Source of the DNA: Parachlorella kessleri
Taxonomy: Eukaryota; Chlorophyta; Trebouxiophyceae; Chlorellales; Chlorellaceae
Assembly: GCA_001598975.1 (NCBI GenBank)
Contig: BBXU01001086.1
Location: 1 to 18,795 of the forward strand
DNA: 18,795 bases
Reading direction: 5' to 3'
This document shows, piece by piece, positions 1 to 8,600 of this stretch (position 1 is its first letter; each line of letters opens with the position of its first letter). Under the pieces are notes generated by a model. That model saw nothing but the letters and a program-made list of their open reading frames with translations, had not been told where the DNA came from and ran no database searches. The translations under genes were made by a program, and so were the position numbers.

Positions 1-16
1 CCCCCCCCCCCCCCCC
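1..16. repeat. C homopolymer at the left window end
   Basis: Sixteen consecutive C residues open the window. The right end also finishes in a C run on the same strand. The likeliest reading is that an assembled contig stops at homopolymers that could not be crossed. No telomere-type repeat unit is visible, so I do not call it a chromosome end. Confidence 0.8.
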
Positions 17-655
17 TGGTGCACCAATTAGGTTTTTGAAGTCTGCAGGAACGATCAAAGAAAATGTACCGCAAGGTACCTGACTTCATGCTTCCCGTGT
101 CACTGCTGAGGTGAAGATTATCACCGGCGTGCGGTAGCTGCAGCGCTTGTCAAACGTGTCTTTGTGACAGCATCGCTGAGGGAAGAGAGCAAGGGAAGCT
201 GGCTGGAGGCTGAAGCGGCTCGCGGAGGCCCCCTGCTTGCAACCGGAACTCACTGTGTGGTATACCGGGTCCCGTGAAAGCAGGAACAGGAGATGGGGCA
301 CGGAGGAGCTATGGCAGCTGGGTGGTGAGCCGAGCCTGAGCTCATCACCCAGCTGCCACAGTTCCTTCTTGCCCCATCTCCTGTTCCTGCTCTCAAAGGA
401 TCCGTATAGTACACATTGGCAGTTCCACTCGCAAGCAGGCGGGCTCTGCGAGCCGCTTCCGCTGCAGCCAGCTTGTCTTGCTCTCGTTCTCGGTGATGCT
501 GTCCCAAAGGTGCAACTCACAGTGCTGCAAGTACTGCACGTCGGTGATAATGTTCGCCTCCGCAGTGACACGGGGAGCATGAAGTCATGTACCTTGCGCG
601 ACATTTCTTCTAACCGTTCCTGCCGAGTTCAAAAACCTAGTTGGTGCTGCCAGGC
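17..655. repeat. Long imperfect inverted repeat (fold-back structure)
   Basis: The left arm (about 17-330) and the right arm (about 340-655) are reverse complements of each other across nearly their whole length, with a loop of about 9 bases at 331-339. The best block is a perfect 22-base match, 279-300 against 370-391, with its midpoint at 335. The outer ends also pair (the segment near 22-40 against 629-647). By eye the arms agree at about three quarters of positions, mostly with substitutions and a few single-base indels. The right arm read on the minus strand has open reading (ATG at 604). The left arm carries stops in the frame I compared. This looks like an inverted duplication of a once-coding segment, with one copy decayed. 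The transcript would form a long hairpin. It could also be a fold-back mobile element; I see no transposase. Confidence 0.8.
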
Positions 656-789
656 GGGAGGCCTTTTCAAACCTGGGATATGATAAGACAAAACGGGGCC
701 GGCTGATGGACTGAGTGACCCATGGAATGAGCTCCCTTCCCCTCCTTCAACTTGCGGACGACGTATGCCGAGCATGCTGTGTAACGCAG

Positions 790-1781
790 GCTGGAGGATG
801 CCCAGGAGCTGGACCGCCTGGTGGCAGAGCTGACCCGGCAGTCACAGCAGCAGCAGCAGCAGCAGCAGCAGCCCCGCCGGGCGCAGTCGCCCGACGAGGA
901 TGCCGGGGGGGCAGCAGGACAGCAGGGGCAAGGCGCTGGCAGCGCCTGGCGCCCCAGCAGCGCCGGCGGCGGGAGCGGCCTGGACGGGGCCACCCCTCGT
1001 GGCCTGGGGGACACCCCCTCAGATGCCTCGCTGCCAGGTACGTGGTGCGTCTTGCGCCATCGGATAGCCTGAGTGTTTTTGTTGTTGAGCAAGACAGCCC
1101 AGCTTGGTGGTAGGCCGCAGGAAGTGTGGACCAGGTTGGACTATTGTGAAGCATGGGGTGGCTTTGCCACTAGGTGACACTATCATCATGTTGTCCCTGC
1201 ATCTGACGTTGGTCTTATGTGAGGACCAAATGGGCGCAGGGAACGCCCCACAGCCCTGCCTTCACCCTCCTTGGTTCTTATACTGTTCCTTTCTTTCTTG
1301 TGCCTCAACTCGATAGTATCGATCAGTCACACAAGGATGCAGAGAGCGTGCATGGCTATTGCTCCGCCCTGGTTGGACACTGTATGCATTGACCCCAGAT
1401 GTCAGGTGCATGGAAGCGCATGGGCAAGCCCAACTGGCTCATCTCATCTCATAACCTCATCCTCAGTTGGGTGCAGTGCTGGCAGAGGACGCGGCTGGGG
1501 GCGCTCGCACCGTTGAGCGGCGGCGGCTGGACCTGACCGGCCACACTGGGGCGCCTGGTGCCGCCGCCGGCCCCGCCTCCCCGCATGATCACCGGCAGCT
1601 GCAGGGTGGCCAGGAGCAGCAGCAGCAGCAGCAGAGCCCATTCGTGGGCCTGGCAGCGGAACAGCAGCAGCAGGCGGGGGCAGCGGCGGCGGCAGCAGGG
1701 CCGGGAGGCATACGGCCGACGGCCTCGCAGGCTTTGCTGGAGACGGGGCTGCCCATGGAGCTTGACGGCCAGCTGCTGTGA
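790..1781 (+). CDS. Gln/Ala-rich protein of unknown function, 3' exons (5' end not found)
   Basis: Two exons can be supported: 790-1037 and 1477-1781 (TGA). The first follows an acceptor ending in CGCAG and starts with one spare base, so at least one upstream exon is missing from my model. Its donor is CAG|GTACGT. The acceptor ending GTGCAG at 1476 restores frame, giving Val at the junction. The readable protein is about 184 aa. It opens with a short acidic amphipathic helix (LEDAQELDRLVAELTRQ), likely coiled coil, then nine Gln encoded by a pure CAG run (845-871). Low-complexity Gly/Ala/Pro/Gln stretches follow, including six Gln near 1614-1635, and the end is a less repetitive LETGLPMELDGQLL tail. 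I recognise no domain. Long Q/A tracts are common in chlorophyte proteins and say little about function. The fold-back repeat at 17-655 would lie in or upstream of its intron. Confidence 0.55.
845..871 (+). repeat. (CAG)9 microsatellite encoding poly-Gln
   Basis: Nine uninterrupted CAG codons lie inside the exon at 790-1037. The pure repeat is likely to vary in length between strains, without a frameshift because it is trinucleotide. Confidence 0.9.
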
Positions 1782-2024
1782 AACCCCCGGACGCTGCTAG
1801 AGATGGTCTTGCCTTGTGGGGGAGCTCTCTGCGGCCTGGGCTTCTGCCTGGTGTCATGACGGGCGCTAGGCTGTGCGGAGGGAGGGGCGTTGACACTAAG
1901 TGAGTAGGACGGTAGGGGCAGGGAGAATATTACTAGTGAACTGCCTGCACTGCATTCTTACGTCCTGACGAGTGAGAAGAGTCGGTTGGCTGGGTGGCGG
2001 CGGTCACCGCGGCTGGCGTTGCTT

Positions 2025-2243
2025 CTACTTGTGCTCCATGTGGTCTGCTTGACGGAGAGTGTTAGCAGGTGGCTGCTGGCGAAGGATCTCGTCTATGCTT
2101 CCAGTTGATCCTTGTGGGTGAAGTTTCTGCCCAGGTGACATTCTTCGGGTCGGTATATATACAGGGCGTGGTGATTCCCGTACTACCGGTGCATCAAAGG
2201 GCTGGTTTTGACGTCCTTGCAACGGCTTGGTAAACTTCGACCC
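2025..2243 (-). CDS. Doubtful terminal exon, hypothetical protein
   Basis: On the minus strand an acceptor-like ACAG precedes 2243. From there 72 codons run open to TAG at 2027-2025. The product is polar and not low-complexity, with segments such as PTRRMSPGQKLHPQG and IDEILRQQPPANTLRQ, which look more protein-like than most chance frames here. The open frame in fact begins at 2417. I find no partner exon, no homologous family and no clear poly(A) motif, so it may be chance. Confidence 0.15.
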   Translation of the reverse strand, partial: GSKFTKPLQGRQNQPFDAPVVRESPRPVYIPTRRMSPGQKLHPQGSTGSIDEILRQQPPANTLRQADHMEHK

Positions 2244-2679
2244 CTGTAGTCCTGACCTGGGTAGTCCCACCCAAGTGCACCGCGACACCAAGGGGATGAG
2301 CCTCACACATCTTTGCCAAGCTAATAGACAGCTGCTGGCCGCAGTAGCAGGCCTTTTAGCGCGCCCAAAGCACCTGTTGCTGAAGTGGATACTATGTCTG
2401 AGAGGTGGCCAATTCAAATTTCCATCAATTTAGCTTCTTGCCCTTCACTGACACATGGGCCCTCCATTCCAGTTCATCACAAGAGGTCATGCGAGAGCAA
2501 TTGCTCAGCAAGTGCAAATTATGCAGCCCTACAGGTAGGTACTTCACAGGCTGTCACTTCCATTATACACACAGAAGGGCACACAGGTCCTCCACGCTGT
2601 GCCCCAATCACGAAGCGTTGTGAGAGATAAAGTGGGGCCTGAAGAAGTGAGGCAGGAGGATAGAAGGGGATATGAGCAA

Positions 2680-2684
2680 TTACA
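2680..2684 (-). terminator. Possible TGTAA poly(A) signal of the protease gene
   Basis: TTACA on the plus strand reads TGTAA on the minus strand, 162 bases past the protease stop. TGTAA is the usual green-algal (volvocine) polyadenylation signal. The motif is only five bases, so chance occurrence is possible. Confidence 0.3.
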
Positions 2685-2845
2685 CTGCACTCTCACGGAA
2701 GAAAGATGGCCGTTCGGAGAAAGTCAGGCAAAACTGCATCCGCCCTGTCAGTACAAATCACCCCTACCTCCCTTCGACTCACACACTGCTGCCGCTATCA
2801 ACAGCTGAGTCAGGGCAGGCTGCGCTGAGGTGCAACTGAGTGGCA

Positions 2846-5213
2846 TTACGGCATGGCGTCCGCTGCCTTTGTGTACCCCATGGGGTCTGTGTCGCCCCCT
2901 GCCTGCTCCACCTCCTCCATGGCCTGCTGGATCCAGTCATGGAAGGAGGCCACCTTGGCGTCAATGTCGGGCTGCTCCGCCGTGCCACAGCTGTCCCCAC
3001 TCCAAGACACACAATGCCAACCTGCAAAACAGCTGTGGGCGTCCTGTCCCAGCGCTCCTGGGCCTGCTGTCATGCTGCTTGACAGAAATCACCCCAAGGT
3101 AGGACATACCACCCGATGCCTGGTACCTAGACTAGACAGTTTTGCATGCCATATGTAGTGCCTCTGCCACTCCCTACATGGGGACACTGCGCCCACCAGC
3201 GACCTGCACCTGGCTGCTTCCTGCGCTGTGCCCACAGCATCGACAAAACGCAGGACGCTGGGGCTACAGGCCAGCTGGCCTGTCGGAAGCTTTCACGCCA
3301 GGCACAGATCATGTCTGGTGCGTGGGGAAAACGTGCCTCACCTGTACATGCGTGCTGGGGTCGTCCAGAGTCTTGTCATCAGGGACATAGACCATGGGCC
3401 CCCCTGAATCCCCCTTGCAGGTACCCGGCCCTCCCACACAGATTTGGCTGTCCACGTCCACCTCTCCGTCGTAAATATTGTTGCACCTGCGCACACGGCA
3501 ACACCATTGAGCACTGATACTCAGGCCACAGCTGACGCTCTGGACGATGTGGCTGGCTATGGCGGGGACCATAATGCAAGTTGTGTGCTTCAGCATGTTC
3601 TCTTTTCCAACCCAGTCTGCCCTGCCCCTTACCTTCGGACTTCTTGGATTATCAACCAATATATTCCCCACTCCACCATCAAGCAGCATCCAGCCGCGGT
3701 TACCTACTCACTTTGCAATGTCCAGCAGCGGCCCCTCAAATTGCTGGAGCGCTTTGGGGTGCTCGGCGGCTGCCGCTGTTCTCTTGTCAGACTTTGCAAA
3801 CCCGGTCCGACCCCACCCAGCACCCCAGAGCTTCTGCAGGGGACCAGACACAAGAGGACAGTGGCCAGGATGGACAGGCGTGATGTCAGTGGTCCCCCTC
3901 TGCCCGATTTGTTGGGTCCAAGATGTAGGGGGGCATGACATTACGACAAGGTTTGACACACTTCCCCCGGACAGGCTGCGGCTGTGGCATACAACAGCCC
4001 AGGGCAGGCGTCTTTGGCCCCATCTCTTTCCTCACACCATCACAGTAGGCTCACCGGCTTGGCTTTCTCGATGGCAGCCCACTGGTCTTGGCTGACCACT
4101 TGGACTACAGGCGTGTTGTTGGCTGGCGAGTCCAGCTGCACCAGCCAGTCACACCGAAGACCCTTGAGACCAGACGTGACAGTGGTTGCAAGGGCAGGTG
4201 TAAAATTAGTACAAAATCTTCACCCTTGAAAAGAAGCGGTGACAAGGAGAGTGACCACATCTCCCCAGCCCCTGTCGAGGTAAATCGCTCATGCAGTAGA
4301 GAGGCAGGCCCACTCACCCAGATCAGGCCGACATCATTGGAGTCCTCCTTTGGCAGGTTGTACCGTGGATGCTGCGCAAAATCCCTAGCTTTGCGCACGT
4401 CGGTGCCCTCGTAGTTGAGGCCTGGGGCTTAATCCCCGCAGACGATGGTGAGGGGCGCATCATGGAAGAGGTCTTCCAGGCAATGGGCAGCTGCACAAGG
4501 GAGCGCACCATGCATTGATGGTTTCTGATGTCCTAAGGTTTCTGATACCCTGTGGCTTCTGATGTACTGAGCCAAGACTGTTAGTCCCTGCGACGCCATG
4601 CAAGCTGTCCGTCGAGACGACTATGCCTGACTGCAGTGGCTGGCAATAAGCCGGGGAGAGCCAAACGGCAGGCCCGGCAAAGCAGGCCCGCTGCACCCAC
4701 CTGTGAGGACGAGCTGCGGGTGGATGAGCGTCCCAGCACAGAAGGGCCACTTCTCATTTAGATCTGGATCCCGCAGGGTGCACAGATACGGGAACCTGCG
4801 AGGCCCACACCATCTGCTTTGTGAGCCTCCTATGTCGCCCACAGACGACGTAGGCGAGTGCTGGAGTGTGAACCGAGCGCCTTCCACTTTCTTGCTGTGG
4901 TGCATGCCTCTGCAGGGCCCTCAGTGCGGCAGGACCTGTGTGACAAGCTCAGAAGCCGACCCTTGCAAGCTCCCTGGCCTCACCTGTCTGCCGGTGCGTC
5001 TGTGCCATCCAGTATCTTGTCCGTCTGTTTGACTGCTGGCGCAGCTGTGTGGCCAGCTGTGTTTGGTTGCCCGGGCCAGTCTGTAAACTGCTGTGTAAGC
5101 AGTGTGTAGGCGTCCCCAGTGAGCCGCCGCCTGCCATGGTGGCTACCCATGGCCACTAAGGGACTGCAAGCCAGGGAAAGCAGGAGGCACACTCGGAACT
5201 GCTGTATTGTCAT
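2846..5213 (-). pseudogene. S1-family serine protease (chymotrypsin fold), secreted; disrupted by a stop codon and a frameshift
   Basis: Exons, 5' to 3': 5213-4984, 4795-4701, 4490-4318, 4135-4055, 3833-3712, 3486-3342, 3021-2846. The protein starts with a signal peptide (MTIQQFRVCLLLSLACSPLVA) and a propeptide. Cleavage at K66|ILDG would free the usual Ile-type N-terminus. The catalytic His is H111 (VLTAAHC, made by joining exons 2 and 3), the Asp is D161 (SNDVGLIW) and the Ser is S261 (TCKGDSGGP). AGWGRTG, SWSGDSCG and a final FHDWIQQAM helix match the family. Two lesions break it. Codon 129 is TAA (plus-strand 4429-4431), directly after TIVCGD, with family-like sequence continuing in the same frame. 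In exon 7, two extra bases in an ACACACA run (3007-3013) throw GIV out of frame with SWSGDSCG. A product stopping at residue 128 would lack the Asp and Ser. Sequencing error or a strain-specific null allele remain possible. Confidence 0.85.
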
Positions 5214-5667
5214 GGTGCTTGAACACTGGTTCCCTTTGCTAGTCTCATGCCTCTGATCAGGCTTCCTCTTTATCAAGCTTAAGGCCTTGTCTGCAGACGC
5301 GTTCACGCGCTGAACCCAACAAACCTGCTCACTGGCCAGCGCATTGCCTTCACCCATCGTGGACATGGTGCAATGAGTAGCTGCTCAAGTGGAACGATGC
5401 TCGCTAGGCTCGACTTGAAATACCTTTCAGAGGCTTTGGACATGGGGTGCTGAGGTGGCAGCTGGATCCCCCATGCAGTTGTCATGCGCATGAAACGTTG
5501 CTGTCTGAACACTTGTCCAAGGCCATGGTCCTGTTGACGGCTTGGAGGATCCCTGCTTTCTAGCAACCGTTTCAGAGCAATCAGAGGCTTGTAAATACTA
5601 CTGTCACTGCCAAGGAGCCTGGACCAAGATACGTAGGTGGCCCTGTAATGATATTTCTAGAGGACGG
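5214..5667. other. Spacer between PrimPol 3' end and protease start
   Basis: About 450 bases between two minus-strand genes. It must hold the 3' UTR of the PrimPol gene and the promoter/5' UTR of the protease. I see no convincing TATA box or gene. Confidence 0.4.
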
Positions 5668-8600
5668 TTACAGGAACTTCAGAGGATCGCACGAGTCTGT
5701 CGCCAAGCTGATACTACTCTCTGCGAGCCGCCCATGAGACTGCTTCTCACCCTGCTGCTGCACATGCTGCTGCTGCGGCAGCGGTGGCTGGGACCGGAGC
5801 AACGGCGCCGCCGCCGGTGGCAGGGCCTTGCCAGCAGACTGCTGCTGCTCCACTGCTTGCAGTGCCTGAAGCAGCAGCTCGTCGTCAATGTCATCCGCGT
5901 CATTCTGCACTGCAGCTGCTGCTGCTGATGCCGCCTCCCCACCTGGCACTGCTGTGTCTCCTGCGGTTGCAGCTACTGTTGCTGAAGACCTTGGCTGCTC
6001 CATGCGGAGATCACCTCCGTCGTGCTCCTGGCTCCAATGGTTCCCAATGGGGCGGCGCTGCCACGGCCAGTGCTGCTGCTGCTGGTGGTCATGCCCTACT
6101 GGCTGCTGACAGCCCTGCCATGCAGCCTGGTGCAAGTCTTGGTGACATGCGCTGCCAGCCTGGCCTTCTGGGACGGCATTGCTGTTACAGGGGCACTGCA
6201 CAGCGCCCACTGGGTTCAAGGCTGCATCCTCCCGCTGTGGCTGCTGCTCTGCCTCTCCTTGCTCGTGCTGCTGCCTCGATGGCGGTGCCTCCGCCTGCTG
6301 TCCTTCCTGTTGCTGGCAGCAATAGAGGGCCACCAGGTCTGTAGGAAGGGCTGTGAGCGGGGAGCGGTAGCTCCTACGTACAGCCACACAGAGGTTTTGG
6401 AAGCCGCTTTGTATAGGGTTTGTAGGGATCTCAACCCTAAGCTCAGCGTTCGAGTTGTGTGCCCGAGAGAGCAACGGGACAGGGATTCTGTACCCTTGAT
6501 AGAGTCTGTAGCCACTCTTGTTGCACATCAACAAAGTTGAATATTACCCCGACCCATTAATGGTGGTTCAATGAAACAAAGCTGCCAGCACTGGCAGATA
6601 TAGTCCTGCCGCATGCTTACCACATGCACTGTGCAGCACAAATGGTCAGCCCCCACATTGTCCCTACCCAGTCCGCCACAATTCTGCCCGACGCAGGTCC
6701 GTCACCTGCCCCACCTGCAGTCGGGGTCATAGCACCGCTGGCACCACCAGCCCTGCTGCAGGTCCACCACATAGAAGACGCCATTGGAGCGGTGCTGGCG
6801 CCCAATGTTGCCGCACCAGCGGTTGCCGCGCATGCTGAACAGCAGCAGGGAGCCGCCATCCAGGAGCGCCCACGACCGCACACTGCCGGCGGAGCCGCCC
6901 TGCGGAGGAACATTGCGCAGCGCATGTGGTTTCAGTAGTCAGTAATGCGCAATGTACATGCCTCAAAAGAAAATGGAATCATGGCGGACTGGATGGGGCA
7001 GGCATGGTCTGGACAGATCATGGTGAGGGTGGGCGGGTGAGGGGAGAAGGGGTGAGCAGCGGTGCTTGGAGCCACACCGTGGTGGTCAACCTTTAGGGTG
7101 CAGCTTGTTGGTCATCGTGCTGGGTGTTGGCATGTTCAGGCTAGGCAGCTAGAGATGGTCATCCTGCAACCCACCATACCTCCTTGCAGACTGAGGTGAT
7201 GAACTCCTCGATCTGTGGGAAGGGTGATGGCCCGTACTGCACCTACAAAAAGAGCCAGGATAAATTCCATCACTGCCACCCTTGGAATTACTGACATACC
7301 TTCATCGATCGTGCCCCTGAGGCATTCATGCAAAACCTGTGGTATGACCTGATGTTCCTTGCGTGCACCCAGCTCACCTTGTCCCAGTGCTGCTGTCAAG
7401 AATGCAATGCTCCAGCTGGCAGGCGTCTGCTGCGGCACAGCAAGCACTCCTCACACGCCCACACAAATTCTAGCGGCAAGCAAGCAAGTGATGCAGCTGT
7501 ACACATCGAGCCTTTGCTTGCCTGCTGGCTGCCACCTCCTCCTCCTCTGATGTATCCCAGCCGCCCAGCCCCCGCATGGCCTACTGCAGTGCCCGGCGTC
7601 CCTGCTGTGCCTGCTGCGGCTTCTCGTGACTCATCAAAGCAGGTCAGCAGGGTGGCAAAGGGGTCCACATCGCAGATAAGACCACGCTGGAAGACCTCCT
7701 GTTGGGTTAGGGATGCACCGCCAAAACGCCCTGCAGCGGAACAATGTCGCACTGGTTGCGGGCTCCTCGGCGTACCGGCGTCTTGTGGCGGTGCTGCGAA
7801 GGGGACCAGATACCCTCCCTGTCAGGTTCCACAGAGGCAGAGGCTCTCCCTGCCTCTGTGGAAGCTGACAGGGAGGTAGCTCCTGGTGCATGCTAGACCA
7901 GCACACCCCCGGCACACCCACCTGTGCAGTCTAGGACAGCGTCCTTGCCGGCTTTGGAGGAGAGGTAGAGGCGGAAGGCCCTGTTTCGTGTGTACACCCC
8001 CAGGTCTACCAGCAGGGTCTCCTGTGTGCCCTGGCCCACAGAAAGGGGTAACAGGCAGTCGCACGTTGGCTCCATAATCGAGCCAGCATTGGAACACTGC
8101 ACTTGGATCAGGGGGAATCTCAAGGCTTACCCGGAGCCTCTGAATGCTCCTTGAGCATCCGATCGCCACACCAACAAGTGCACAAACAGCCGGTCTCATA
8201 CCATCCCACCGCCGTACCACCCCTTCCGTGGTCCAAGCCTTGCCTACAATCCTAGCCACACCTTTTTCACAAACACCCGTGCAGCTGGGCAGGATGAGTG
8301 TGCCTGCCTCGCCTCCCCGGCCCGGCAGCACAGCTCCCTCACAAAGGCGCCCACATGGAGGTTGTTGCCAAAGGCGGCCCCCGGGGCGCGGATGATGACA
8401 TGGCGGGAGAACTTGGCATCCGTGGAGGAGTCCAGCTCCAGCACCCAGCTGCACACACCAAGCAGCAGCGCTCAGAATGAAAGACGTTGGGCCACTTGGC
8501 GGCCCCATTGTGCAGTGTGGAGGACAGAAGGTGACTTGCAGAGCTGCTTTGAGGATCTGCCCTATATACCTGGACAGCTGTCGCACATCTGTTTGGGTCA

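Larger units (their letters stand above)
1782..2845. other. Region between convergent genes (3' UTRs and spacer)
   Basis: It lies between the TGA of the plus-strand Gln-rich gene and the TAA of the minus-strand protease. A TATATATA stretch sits at about 2154-2161. Apart from the weak minus-strand exon candidate at 2025-2243 and a poly(A) motif at 2680-2684, I see no gene. Confidence 0.5.

Noticed and set aside
3547..4095. 182-codon plus-strand open frame
   Set aside because: It is antisense to protease exons 4 and 5 and intron sequence, and has no family resemblance.
4429..4431. TAA read as glutamine (reassigned genetic code, as in some ulvophyte algae)
   Set aside because: Three other genes here (PrimPol, lipase, PP2C) have no internal TAA or TAG and end in TAA, TAG and TGA at sensible places. 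Gln is encoded by CAG throughout. A single TAA in a gene that also has a frameshift is better explained by decay or error.
5784..6344. 186-codon plus-strand open frame rich in Leu, a possible membrane protein
   Set aside because: It is the antisense of CAG-rich PrimPol exon 9; CTG repeats read as Leu give false transmembrane segments.
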